Origin: Perkinsus marinus ATCC 50983
Lineage: Eukaryota > Perkinsozoa > Perkinsida > Perkinsidae
DNA: 64,000 bases
Direction: 5' to 3'
NCBI RefSeq assembly: GCF_000006405.1
Contig: NW_003209345.1
Location: forward strand, 1-64,000
Shown here: positions 24,753 to 36,996 of the stretch, piece by piece
Layout of the letters: every line of letters starts with the position of its first letter
How positions within the stretch are numbered: the stretch's first letter is position 1
Notes under the pieces: generated by a model
Told to the model about the DNA's origin: nothing
Seen by the model: only the letters and a program-made list of their open reading frames with translations
Database searches by the model: none
Program-made: the position numbers and the translations under genes

Positions 24753-25571
24753 CTATGCATCCTCACACCACTTATTCTCTTCACGTAACTGAGGTTGGAG
24801 GCTGTACTCCACTTAAACGGGGTCTTATGGATAGTACCTGTGCCTCTTCCTCGGGAGTGAAGTCGTTTACTATATTGAACTGCTGACGAATCTCCTCAGT
24901 AGTCTTCCCTTTAATCATCGATGCAACCTACATCACTGGACCACCTATATCCGGGTTTAGGCTTCGACATCACCTTGGCACAAGTTAGATCGAGTAAGGG
25001 CTTGATGTCCATGTAGTTGGCGGCCAGAATAAGCTCGAACAGCATCTCCTACAATATTGTATTTATCACAGTGAGTGGCCTACATTGAGAGCTTGACAAT
25101 ACCTGTTCGATATTAACGTATCCACAATCCCAATCGCTGACACCACACTCCGCCAAGTTGGTAGACTTCAAAGGTTTACTTATCTCATCAGGTGGGTTGC
25201 TCTTATGGTGCTTACAGTAATCGATCACCTGTATGATAGCTATGAATAGTTTGATCTCTTCCCACTATCTACAACAATGCATCGTACAAAGTAATGAAGC
25301 CTCTGTAAGCTACGTCTCTAGTAATGAGAGCATCACCTTAGCCAATATAGCAGTCTTAACATTAGGTAGCGGTATTTCCTCATCTACACCGCCATCTTCT
25401 ACCATATTCTGGATCAGATTGGACATGCATGCAACATTGGTCTGACATCACTTAATGTATCCTGTTTACCATCGAGATCACCTTTCACATTACCGGAACA
25501 TCAAACACCTCTCCTTGCGAGGATCGAAGCTTCACAGTCTCCCCATCCGCAACACTTCCTGTAGCGGGCAT
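24753..25571 (-). CDS. SKP1: SKP1-like SCF ubiquitin ligase subunit, copy A
   Basis: Adaptor that links cullin-1 to F-box proteins in SCF ubiquitin ligases. Six exons resolve cleanly, all phase 0: 25494-25571, 25337-25441, 25103-25228, 24974-25048, 24838-24927 and 24753-24788. Together they encode 169 residues (human SKP1 has 163). The N-terminal BTB/POZ-like part includes [14 protein letters not shown] and [20 protein letters not shown]. Then come [68 protein letters not shown] and the F-box-contacting C-terminus [10 protein letters not shown]. All introns begin GT and end AG. The last 96 bp of exon 2 are identical to copy B, although other exons differ at many silent sites. Confidence 0.95.
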
Positions 25572-25719
25572 TGACCACAATAGAAAATATACAAGTCTGG
25601 CCGAGTGGCCTATAGCTACTACGTATTCAGCAAGTCACCCACACTAACGAAAAGCCGAGTATATGATAAGTGATACTCCAATCACATATCGTCGTGCCGC
25701 AAGTATGAAAAAAGCGATA

Positions 25720-26631
25720 TTATGCATCCTCACACCATTTATTCTCTTCTCGTACCTACGAGTGAGCACTCGTACTATTCAAAAATACGACTAACTGAGT
25801 ACAAGTAGTAACACCAGTGGAAATGCATAGTCTAGGACGTTACTACAACAATTCACCTTAGCCTCTTCTTCCGGTGTAAAATCGTTGACGATATTGAATT
25901 GTTGACGAATTTCTTCAGGTGTCTTGCCCTTGATCATAGATGCAACCTATAAACATAGTCTCGAGGATTACAGAGGGAGTGAACTAGATCGATGTATTAC
26001 TTTAGCGCATGTTAGATCAAGCAGAGGCTTAATGTCCAAATAGTTAGCAGCTAGAATTAGTTCAAAGAGTATTTCCTAACGACACATACGGCGATTGGTG
26101 ATATTAAGCCTGGTAGCAGTAGCATGAAAAGTATGTATCCTTACCTGTTCTATGTTCACAAATTCGCAGTCCCAATCACTGACTCCACATTCGGCAAGAC
26201 TCGTAGACTTCAACGGCTTAGTTATCTCATCAGGAGGATTCTCCTTATGATGCTTACAATACTCGATCACCTGTAAGAGAGTTTACAACATGCCATATCC
26301 CAATAGAACAGCATAACCATACTGTAAGGCTCATAGTAGTACCATACATGCAACCCATTCTACCCAATTACCTTAGCCAATATAGCAGTCTTAACATTAG
26401 GTAGCGGTATTTCCTCATCTACACCGCCATCTTCTACCATATTCTGGATCAGATTGGACATGCATGCGACTGTTGACTGAAATAATTGAGCTTCAAGTTG
26501 AATATATGAGCAGCAAATGACAAGGCAGCCTTCAGTGAGCATGATAGGCGAGACACTGTTTGTACTACCTCGACCTCGAAGACTTCACCCTGCGAGGAGC
26601 GAAGATGGATCATCTCAGTAAAGGATGTCAT
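25720..26631 (-). CDS. SKP1: SKP1-like SCF ubiquitin ligase subunit, copy B
   Basis: Tandem paralogue of the gene ending at 24753, same strand. It has the same six-exon structure with identical exon lengths except the first: 26569-26631, 26372-26476, 26145-26270, 26001-26075, 25857-25946 and 25720-25755. It encodes 164 residues. Signatures are the start [91 protein letters not shown] and EENKWCEDA. Relative to copy A there are few amino-acid changes but many third-position changes. The exception is 26370-26467, which is base-for-base identical to 25335-25432. Both genes appear intact, and both have an upstream or shared promoter of unknown extent. Confidence 0.95.
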
Positions 26632-26861
26632 GATTATGGTAGTGGAAGGCGATCCACAAGCCTGTTCAAAGACTCTCTAATGCCGAGTAAGATCATTATC
26701 AGATTTCGATCCCCCCCCCCGCGGTTAACAGCGTCGCTCCGCCGCAAAATCCCAGTTATTATCAGAAGAGCTGGGTCATCTTGGCTGACTCCTTGGAGAT
26801 GTTCAGTCTGTTAATACATGGCATCGGGTGCACCGTCTATGTATGAAGCTATATTACAGGA

Positions 26862-26890
26862 CCCGACTACCTGTAATACAGGTAGTCGGG
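26862..26890. repeat. perfect 13-bp hairpin with AAT loop
   Basis: CCCGACTACCTGT, loop AAT, then ACAGGTAGTCGGG. The arms match exactly. Confidence 0.9.
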
Positions 26891-28694
26891 ACTATGAGCT
26901 ATACGTAGCGAACTCTCATGAGTAAGGATATGCAGCTTTCACACAGCATTTCGGGTCCATATATGGCTATTACTATCACTATTAACACGAGTACGAACCT
27001 CCTATCGACCTTCGGCAGAATTGTGGAATTCGCAAGGTGCATACAATTTTTCCGTTCCGTATTCGTACCTCCTACTTCGCGTGGTCCGACGAGATGGATG
27101 GTTCCAAGAACTAGAACCTCCAAGGGTGTATAAATATTATTACGGCATAACTCTTTTACTCTGTGATACACTGATGGATAAGGACGAAGGGCAGCTGATC
27201 CTTACCGATGAGGTTGCTGATACCTTAGTTGAGTGCCTCATCAATTCTTGGACAAGGATAACATGTCTAACAAGGATTTTGGATTGATAATAGGTACGCC
27301 CCCATGTTCTGGCTGCTGCCTCCACCTCCCTGCCGTATTCCGTGGCATAATCATAATTATCGCCATGCTCTTGTCTGATGTCTCTGTCACACCATCGTAG
27401 CGTTAAGTCTCATATCATACGATAGTTACAGGCCCGTCTATCATCAAAGTATGAAGAGTGATGAAGCATCAGATGAAGCCGTTAAAAAGGCGGTGTCCGC
27501 CAAGACACTCCTTGCCAGTAGCAGCACTGGCACTAAGACATCTATACTCCAGCGCAGATTCATGAGGTCGTCGAATGAGTCAGAAAACTACCTCCAGCTT
27601 ACTGAGCGTTACAGATACTCGGCTGCTCCTGCTGCCAGTTGTACGAATAGATTATCTAATACACCACTGAGATGATATACGGACAGGAGCATCGATATCC
27701 AGACAGGTCATAGGGTCCTAGAGGGGTAGCTGTGGGTGAGGACAACTTAGGTCTGTCATCTCTTGGTAGGAGTAGGAGACTTCGGTCAGAATGCATCATG
27801 GGTCAGGTAATGAGGTCATCAATCTAACAACTCGAATGACCTACTCTAAGCAGGAGTTAGCTACACCTAGGATACATGAAGATGAGTGCCTGGCACCCAA
27901 GAAGGAGCATGGTAGGACATTATCCGTGTTATGAGAGGTTGATGACCTTAGTGCTCAGTGAGTGAAAGGATAGACCGACTAGCGTATCCAGCCGACTTAG
28001 CCTCTCGCTTCGATGATACACTCAACCGAATGACACCTGTATCAGAGGAGAAGAAGGCGGGCAAGAGTCCGCAGGAGGTATTACCTACTAGTCAGTGTCA
28101 TTGCAGCATGACTCTAGTATTATAGAGACGATCAGCATATAAAAAAGCCACAACCTTAGCGGCGAAGGCTTTCGCCCACCCTGCTCTGCCTCCGACTAGA
28201 CGCCACTTCTCGAGGTGATGTTGTTGCCCATACTCGCTACGTTCGCGGCTTGGGAGGTGCTCTGCCACTGCACGCCCTATTGCTGCAATTCGGAAGACCA
28301 CCGAAGCCGTGGCTCGCACTGTTAGACGTAAAAGGGATGCTGGTTTACTGTATCAGGTGGAGGACAGTAAATCCCCTTCACATTCAAAAGGCGGAGATCG
28401 GCAGGGCTCTCTGACTCTGGGAAGCGGTCAAGAGTCTCACATGATTTGGCGTCTATTAAAACAAGCCTATTTGTGCACATATAATCATCTTTACAGAGAA
28501 CCCCATGGCATATAACCCTAAATCGCTCATCTCCATAACTTTACGATGGAATGGAGAGTCGCACGGAGGGACATACACCATGGTCCTCACGATCCGAGAT
28601 CATTCTTATCGTCGCTTGAAGTCGGTCAAATAGATACTTGTAGTCCAATACACTACTTGACAAACTTATCCACTCATATATGGGTATACACACC

Positions 28695-28772
28695 TGAAAC
28701 CCGAAGGGAATAACAAGGAAACCAGAAACCCGAAGGGACTAACAAGGCAACCAGAAACCCGAAGGGAATGAC
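28695..28772. repeat. tandem repeat, 29-bp unit, 2.7 copies
   Basis: Units start at 28695, 28724 and 28753. The shared core is GAAACCCGAAGGGA, and units differ at two or three positions. Confidence 0.85.
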
Positions 28773-31105
28773 AGTGTAAACCCCTAGCCCGATGCGAACC
28801 GCGGTTGGGACGTTATTTACCTTAAGTATGGACGCTATGACGTGGTTAGTGGTGACCTAGGACACCAATTCTAGGGACATCGTCTGTTTGGGCCGCGCCT
28901 TGACTATTTGCAAGAATAAACGGCGCGGGGCGAGCGAGAAATCACCTTGACTATTGACGATTTCCCTTGAAAATCTGACTTTACCCGCCAATCGTGGTGA
29001 TCATCATCATCAACTCTCTGGAGGTTGCCTGCTGTAGAATGGTAAGTTATGGTTCTATTGAGCAGGAAGGATTCTTCATTGGATCTCCAGGAGGTAGGTT
29101 GATGTTCACTACCACTGATTGGCGCGGTACGTAGTCCTCAGAGCCTCGTCAAGCACCATCATTCATAGCATCGTGCTTCCGTTGGTTACCGTTTAGTACA
29201 CGGGGTAGCGGCCTATTGTCATGGTTATGCTACAGACGAGATCATATTGAGTGTAGTACTGCAGAAGAGGGGGTCGGTCTTATTAAGGGTCATACAAAGG
29301 GAGACACTACTAACGATGCACTCCATTCTGGTTCATCCTTCTTGGTTATGTTGCCTCCACCACAAATTGACCATCATCCAGGTAAGACCCCAGTAGCTTA
29401 TATATATGAGTACTTTGTCTTAGAGGTGCTGCTGCATGCTCGGGAGTTAAGCCTCCCTCCGGAGCAGCATAGTGATGATGGAGAGGAATCCACCTTATTG
29501 GGCCAGGAGGAAGATGATGATGATGCACAGTCCTGTCTGTCACTTAGTGGTACATCCCCTTTCATGTCATCTTGCATGAGCGGCAGTGGTTCGGAAGGGT
29601 AATATCCAACGTGCTTGATCTGTGATGCATCATGATGATTACAGTTACCTAACGCCGATGGAGGACTCAATGAGTGGAATGGGGTTGGGACTACACCAGT
29701 GCCGTATGTCCTATAATCGCTCACTAGCAATGTCGTTAAAGCCTGGTAAGCTGCGACATGGTATAACGAAGGATATCGCCTTAATGACCGCAACTGTTAC
29801 GAATATCGGTGATGGTAATGATTCACGACTTGAGCATAGGAAGATCTGTAGATACCACTCCAAAGGGGGATCGTAGTGAATCCTTGAAAAAGCTCGCGTT
29901 CGAACTACACGATGCAGCCTTCGCTAGCTGCACTGAGAATCCATACAAGTAGGTCATAGACATAGCAGTAGCCGCAGAGTGATGATCACCATTACGCAAC
30001 TGTCAGCAAGAGTCTTCTAGCATATTTCGAGAGTATGACCCAACCTGTGATCCCAGTGGGAGGCCGTAGACCAATGTGCTTGAGGGTAAGAGTGGGATGG
30101 GTACACACTCCTGTAGGACTGTGTTATACAGATATGGAAAAGGGAATCCCAACAAGCATGTCTTGTTCGGGGGGAATTTTATGTTGAGGCCACCCCTAGA
30201 GCCTTCTGTGAATTTCGTAGGATTACGGTTATCGATCGTACTCGCAGTTTTAAGAATTCCCCTAGGTTGTGATAACCTAGCATCAAGCAGTCCTCCTTTG
30301 ACGAAAGGCATTACTACAGGGCGTATCATTGAGAGTATCGATGAAGGCATTGATATAACCCATCTCGAGCTCGAGCCGTTCTCAGAAGATGTAGTGTCGG
30401 GGACAGGCTGACATGGAGAGCTACCAATGGTTGTCATCAGGCCCCACACAGAGACACTGTACTCTTGCGTGTTAGCCGTCCTGGCCCTAATGGTGCATAC
30501 ATCATATCTTCATGTAGCATTGATCATGCAGAGTATCCTACCGAAGGAATGGTGATATACTCGAGTGATGTTCTGGCCCCGCAGCCGTAGTAGTAGTATT
30601 CAGGTCAGTGGCGATGATATTAGGATAGCATATTGCGTTGCACATCCGCTACATAAGCATGATATTAGTGGTAACTAGTGGAATCGTTATACCATCAGGA
30701 CTGTCTTATCTCAGATGGTATTATCGGCTCGAGAGTAGACTTCCTGATAGAGGGTGATATCAAAGCCCTTCTACCATCTGGTATTAAGCTCGGAAGCTGT
30801 TATGCAAGGCTCAACGTGTTCTAGGTACTCTTAAACATGTCATAGACGAAGTGATTCCTACGTCTATACTAGCTCATGTAGAAGCACTTTATTCCGCTGC
30901 ATCTAGGACTGGCCCTCATGAGTCATGATGATTATGCTCACCTATGCGGATTCAACATGTCTTTGTGATACTTGTGGCCTTTCTGGGGATAGTATCTTGT
31001 TATCAGTAAAGTATGCCTGTTGAGTTGAGTCCATCACCACCACCACTATGGTTACCATGGTATGGAGCAGTTCCCTCCCTTGATCCACAATAGCTCTATT
31101 CTCCT

Positions 31106-33997
31106 ATGGGTACCTCACGAGAGAGGAGTCGTGATGATAGATCCTCTGAAGGGCGTAACCCACGTGATGATAGTAGACGTAGACAGGGTGGATCGGACAG
31201 GCACCGATCGGGGCATAAATCGGATGATGACGAGGGCAGTCCCAAGAGGAGCAGGAGAAGGAACGAGAGCATCACCAGAGGCCATGATGAACAGGGTGAT
31301 GATGATGGACGAAAGGATAAGCAGCGGCATACCCGTGATGAAGACTCTGGGGATGGGTCCAATCGCAAGCGTAGACGTGATGATAAGGAAGATGAGGATA
31401 GAAAGGACAACAGGAAGGACTATGATCGGATCACTCGTCGTAGTAGTAGGGATGATCGGGCGTCTAGAAGGAAGAGGAGTCGTAGCAGAGGTAGTAGCAC
31501 TAGCGGTACCTATCGGCTTGACATAGATATCTTTATCAGACCGGAGGGATGATCGTAGGGATGATCGTAGGGAGGGGTATCATCATCATCAACATCGTCA
31601 CCATGACCACTACCGTCACGACAGTCGGGAACGTTCTAGACGTAGAAGCCCGAGTAGACGTCGTGAGCGAAGGCCTAGGGATAGGGGGAAGGGCCGCCGT
31701 TGGAGCCGGTCTCCCTCTGAGAAGCGGAAGCCTTTCAAGTATCGCTATCTCATTCTACTGTGGGTGTATTGATCCTTCATCCGTTATCATCATTAGATTC
31801 GATTCGCCCCCGAAGGAGCTAGCAGCACAACTAGCCGCTGGGACATCAATGGTAAGGGTCAACCAGTCCTAACAATAGGTCATGCACTTTTATCAGCTAC
31901 CCCAAACTGTGGTATCGTCCTCTTCTACTATAAAGGAGGCTTTCAATGCTACTCTAGCAGCAGAGAGGCAGAAGATTGCCAGAGAGCTCTACATTGGCCA
32001 GATCCCACCTGGAGTACTACTATCACTAGCTAACAGCAATCATTCGGTGATGGTGATGTCAGATATCAGCAGCAGAGTTGATTGATGTATTGAATGATGG
32101 TTTGATGAATATGGGAGCTAACGCTATGCCGGGCAGGCCTATTGTGCATGGATGGTTAGGTAGTAATAGTAGGAGTATAGTTGTAGAACGAAGAAGAGGA
32201 GGAGAAGGAGGTATGATGATGATGATGCGTTCAGGTGGGGATGGTCTATTCGCCTTCGTTGAGTTCCGTACACCAGAGGAGGCTAGTATTGCTTTAGAGA
32301 GGCTTAATGGACATCAGCTCAAATCCTATGGTACCCTTACTACTACTAACATGCTACTCACTATACTAGGAATGCATCAGGAGTAAGCATCAAAGTCGGG
32401 CGTCCTAAAGGCTACATGGGCCCTGCAGCACCAGACGATTCAGTGAATGCTTATACTGCGGGTCATGCAGCGACATCGAGTACCACACCAGGAGGTATAT
32501 CCGCGGCTGAAGGTATGATGCTTATAGAGATGGTCATGGTGGATATGTATCATGCTTGGTGTTTCATTAGTATCATCTGATACTAGCAGACTATGCCTTA
32601 TTGGATTCCCTCTGAAGGCGAGTGAACACTCTATTAAACGGGCATTAAGGAATGCATCTAAGGGGGAGATACGTCATCTTGAGCTACTCAAACATACTTG
32701 GAATGATGAAGAGATTGTAGTACACCAAACGACGATGGCGACCGTCACCTATGCTGTTCAACTTGATGTCGTGTTGTAGGTCATGGCTGTCTTTGAATGT
32801 GTGAATATAGAGGATGAACATAGACTCAAGAAGAAGGGTGAAGTAGAGGTACAAGGTGTGAAGGCTAGGATTATCAATCCTAAGGATGCTATCGTCAAAG
32901 GGTAAGGTTAATAATACTATTACTACTGCTATCATGATGATGATGAGTGTAGTTACATGAACTTTGATGGTGACATAATGAAGAAGGCTATGGGTTTGGA
33001 GATAGTACCTTCCAGGATACTAGTCATGACTAACTTTGCTGGTAGTGTTGAGGAACTGTTAGATGATATCAACTACAGTGACCTAATGGATGTAGTACAT
33101 GTAGAAGACATAGGCATAGTTGTATTATGGCTCTATGATCAGGATATCAAAGTGGAGTGTAAGTCGATAACTGCTGGTGCAGATGTCCGTAGCATCATTA
33201 TTCCTCGTCCCGAATCCACTATGCAACCAGCCAATGGTAATGATGTGGATACACCTGTTGGGCAGCAACCACCCAATGGGGATATTAATCATCATGACTC
33301 GGCTACGATGGAGGATGACGCCGGTGACCAAAGGGTAGTAGTACTTAGCATGGCTTGTGATATCATAAACAGTTGTGGTCTATCTCAGAGGAATACAGCT
33401 GCAGTACCAGCAGTCGATATGCAAGTACCTGGTCTTGGATGCTGTTTTATTGAGTTCCGCAATGTCGAAGAGGCCGGCCAGGTGAAACGAATATTAGATG
33501 GCCGTAATACCCCACTTACTGCTGTATGAGGTCCGCTTATTATCATCACCTCCGTTACGATTCACGTATCTTTGGTGGTCATGAAGTATTTGTCACTTAC
33601 TTCTCGGAGACACGCTTTAAGAGGGGTGACTTTGCTAATCCGATGCCTAATACCGATGAACCAGGTGATAATAATGATATCCACTGTCTGAAGAGATATT
33701 ACCTAGTACATTAGTGATGCTGGATTGTTCTTCAGAAGTCGGATTGAAGGACATTGGAATGAATGCACCACTGCTGGACGATGGGATGGATACATCTGAT
33801 AATGAGGAGGAGGAGGGTATGGGTGATGCTACGAATAGGGATGACGACGAGGAGAATAGGATGAACGTACTTGATGATGCCAAGGTAGTAGTAGTAGTGT
33901 TATGAAGAACTTGTGGACACATGCATATCAGGCACGTAAGAAGGGCAAACAGCCATCACCATCGTTGGCCGCTGAAGACCTCGAGATTATTGACTAG
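31106..33997 (+). CDS. U2AF2: U2AF large subunit (U2AF65-like splicing factor)
   Basis: Nuclear factor that binds the polypyrimidine tract at 3' splice sites and recruits U2 snRNP. Multi-exon. The N-terminus is an Arg/Ser/Asp-rich RS-like domain (31106 to about 31740). Next is a short linker whose likely ULM reads KPFKFDSPPKEL, with Phe where U2AF65 has the key Trp. RRM1 has ARELYIGQIPPGV and FAFVEFRTPEEAS. RRM2 has SRLCLIGFPLKAS plus a further exon AVFECVNIEDEHRLK. RRM3, the UHM-type domain, has VEELLDDINYSDLMD, PGLGCCFIEFRNVEEA and VFVTYFSETRFKRGDFAN. RRM3 carries a long acidic/Asn-rich insertion of about 80 residues before the second conserved strand. The C-terminal end is uncertain. One reading stops at 33712-33714. 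Another splices at CCAG|GTGATAATA to an acidic exon (SDNEEEEGMGD), then ends LEIID at 33997. Methionine- and glycine-rich runs expand RRM1. Confidence 0.88.
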
Positions 33998-34164
33998 AGC
34001 CGTTATGGCCCTCCCTACTACTAAACCTCTACTGTACAATTGTTATAACTCTTCTCCCCAACTTGTGGGCTCCAAGTTCAAGTCTATCAATTCAAGTCTG
34101 TCAATCCATAATGCGTATAGGAGACTGTGTCGTCGCTTCTGGTCAACTTTGTTTATTTATCTTA

Positions 34165-36207
34165 ATGAGTTCGCCCGAAGAGCAGCCCCTTTTAGCCCCA
34201 TCCACAGGCAACAACATTGTTAACCCTGAGTCAGTGAATCAACAACAACAAGAAGAGGAGGAGGGAGAGGATGCAGAGATGAAGTCTCTCATGGAGGACT
34301 TGAAGAATATGAGTAATAATAACACAGTCGAGTCAGAGGTGTCTATCTCCAATTGGTATCATACATCATTAGGTACTGAGGGGATCCAGCAGAGGGCCCG
34401 GCTTATCCAGAATGACATACGAGTTTACAAGTCAGAGGTTCAACGTTTGACGCATGAACTCAACTCTATTAAAGAGAAGATGAAGGATAATCAGGTAGGT
34501 TAGCACCACCACCATCATCCTGGTGGTAGATCAATGTTCTTGTCGTAACGTTTAGGAGAAAATAAACCTCAATCGGCAATTACCCCATTTGGTTGGTAGT
34601 GTTGCAGAGATCCTGCCTGCAGATGAGGATGAGGCCGATCTTCCCGAAGCAGGTAAACCAAAAGGAGGACGACGACATCATATTGGTACTATTGGGTTTA
34701 GGATCTGCAATAAGCACACTACAACGAAAAGATAAGAAGGAGAAGAAGTCTATGGTAGTTAAGACGACCACTCGTCAAACTATCTACCTACCCATCATTG
34801 GCCTTGTAATGGCCTTGCATCTACAATATAGAGGACTCTTCTAACTGTCATTAGGTCCCTGTGGATGAGTTAAAGCCTAATGACCTAGTCGGCCTCAATA
34901 AAGACTCTTATCTCGTCCTCGATAAGTTGCCTCAAGACTTTGATTCGAGAGTTAAAGCAATGGAGGTTGACGAGAGGCCCACTGATCAGTACTACTACTA
35001 CTACTACTACCATTCCTAGGCTTATCTGTTCATCATATGCTCGTATTATTGCTATCTTCATGAGGTACTCTGATATCGGAGGGTGTGATAAGCAAATCCA
35101 AGAGATGATAGAGGCTATTGTGCTACCAATGACCCATAAGGAGAGGTTCGATAAGATTGGCATCTCCCCACCTAAAGGGTTATTACTTTATGGCCCTCCT
35201 GGAACTGGTATGTGATAATGATAATGATGATGATGATGATGATGATGATACTCATTGCCATACTACTGTCATAGTGCTCACCTTAGCTTGTCAGGCAAAA
35301 CCATGATGGCCCGATCATGTGCTGCTGCGACTAATGCTACCTTTCTTAAGCTCGCTGGACCACAATTGGTTCAAATGTTCATTGGTGATGGCTCCAAGAT
35401 GGTATATCAATATGTTGATGGAGAGTGGGGTAGTACTGCTCCCACTCAGGTCCGTGATGCATTCAATCTTGCTAAGGAAAAGGCTCCTGCTATCATATTT
35501 ATCGATGAGTTGGATGCTATCGGTGAGTCGTACTACCTCCACTCTAGTAACGGTGTCCATTAGGAATGAAACGATCGGCTGGTGGTGAGCTGTCTGGGGT
35601 GAGGGAGGTCCAGAGGACTATGTTGGAGTTGCTGAACCAATTGGATGGATTCAGTAGTGATGATCGTGTTAAGGTATTGTTAGGAAAGATTCTATCATAC
35701 TATTAACAAGCAGCATTATCCTTATTACTAGGTCATCGCCGCAACCAACAGAGCTGACATGCTTGACCCTGCTCTATTGAGAAGTGGTAGATTGGATAGG
35801 AAAGTTGAACTGCCTCTACCTAACGAGGATGCTAGAAAACGGTAGGGGGGCAAGCACTAGCTGGCATGACGCTTGCATCACTATCGAGTCAAGGAGGATT
35901 CGAGTTTTAGAATCCTTCAAATACACTCGCGTAAAATGAATGTGAACAAGGATGATGTAAACTTCGATGAGTTGGCCCGGTCTACAGATGATTTCAATGG
36001 CGCTCAGCTCAAGGCGGTTTGTGTCGAGGCTGGTAATATCAACAACGCCTACTTTCATTGAACACCTACTCGCTTACTGTTCGCTGCTGGTTCCTAGGTA
36101 TGGAGGCTCTCAGACGTGGCGCTACCGAGCTGCAGCATGAGGACTTTATGCAAGGTATAGCAGCAGTACAGGCTAAGAAGAAGACTAGTCTCAACTATTA
36201 TGCTTGA
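34165..36207 (+). CDS. RPT5: 26S proteasome regulatory ATPase Rpt5 (PSMC3)
   Basis: AAA+ ATPase of the proteasome base, which unfolds ubiquitinated substrates. Eleven exons, all GT-AG, give 479 residues (human 439): 34165-34494, 34556-34652, 34702-34805, 34855-34988, 35065-35207, 35295-35401, 35450-35522, 35564-35673, 35732-35841, 35911-36032 and 36098-36207. Features are an N-terminal coiled coil ([18 protein letters not shown]), the OB region ([14 protein letters not shown]), Walker A GPPGTGKT, Walker [12 protein letters not shown], sensor region [15 protein letters not shown], arginine fingers RSGRLDRK, and a C-terminus ending NYYA. That last motif is the HbYX-type tail of Rpt5 that docks into the 20S ring. 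The extra length is in the acidic, Gln-rich N-terminus. Introns are 41 to 87 bases, one of them containing a GATGAT run. The upstream U2AF65-like gene is on the same strand. Confidence 0.97.
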
Positions 36208-36996
36208 GTAATCATACTGTATCGTTGTTGATGATGATGATGACCCTAGTACTATCATTCCTCGTGTGTTGTATTTTTGTGCTCTCATCACAGTATACCG
36301 TGGCACAGAAACTCATCGATGCAAAGTTTCCCTCCACTCTGTCGCTTGTTGTTAATAGCTATTCCCGCTGTGTGTATGGAGACGGTATTGTTACTGCTTG
36401 GCCATACGACCATCGCAGTCCATTAACGAGGATATCACAAATTTGTATGTCCAAGCGCGTGACGATCATGCCGGAAGAAATGCAGTTTGCTTGACGGATA
36501 CAAAGCGATCGCTACTGTGTGGCATTTACGTCACACATTAATAAAGTTCTCCACAATATAGTTTCAGGAAATTGGGATATTTTCATTTAGCCCTTGACAT
36601 CCCCAACATGCTAGCCTAGTATAGATGGTTATCGTCGCAAAATCTTCGGCACTCTTCATGAGTTTAATTGCCGGTACGTTGATGATCTGAGCATGCGATA
36701 TGGTTTTTAGCTTATGTGGTACTACATCAGTATTCGATATTTATCAACACAAAACCCAACAAGTAGGGTTTATTTATCGTGTTCTCGATATCTGCATAAA
36801 AAGTCAGTAAAAGTGTAGCAAGTAGCAAGACACGTCCTTTTAGCGATTTGCCAAAAGCTTCGACAATATATCGTGACAAGGCACTCAAACCTCCGCCACA
36901 GGTCTATGGTTTCCTTATCTACGATCAAAACGAGTGCGGTAGACTTTTCAATGATAGCATATAGCGCCTGCGGCAACCCACTCTCGCCAAAAAAGA
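36208..36996. other. intergenic between convergent genes
   Basis: Space between the 3' ends of Rpt5 (plus) and arginase (minus), presumably both 3' UTRs. No repeats or RNA genes were recognised. Confidence 0.5.

Larger units (their letters stand above)
26632..31105. other. about 4.5 kb with no securely identified gene
   Basis: Contains a homopolymer C run near 26711, a perfect hairpin (26862-26890), a tandem repeat (28695-28772) and several exon-like frames without family similarity. Examples are a basic plus-strand frame at 27451-27675, a plus-strand acidic/Ser-rich frame at 29400-29602 and a frame at 30076-30411 with a hydrophobic core. On the minus strand, 28098-28319 contains QQHHLEKWRLVGGRAGWAKA. 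None has enough support to call. The 28.9-kb area is locally GC-rich (CGGCGCGGGGCGAGCG). Confidence 0.35.

Noticed and set aside
24753-24837. SKP1 copy A ending at the TGA at 24781 by reading through exon 5
   Set aside because: Splicing at GTACTATCC to CCTCAG restores the conserved [10 protein letters not shown] end in phase, as in copy B.
31062-31526. 154-codon Met/Val/Gly-rich plus-strand frame
   Set aside because: It is the out-of-frame shadow of the RS-rich N-terminus of U2AF65.
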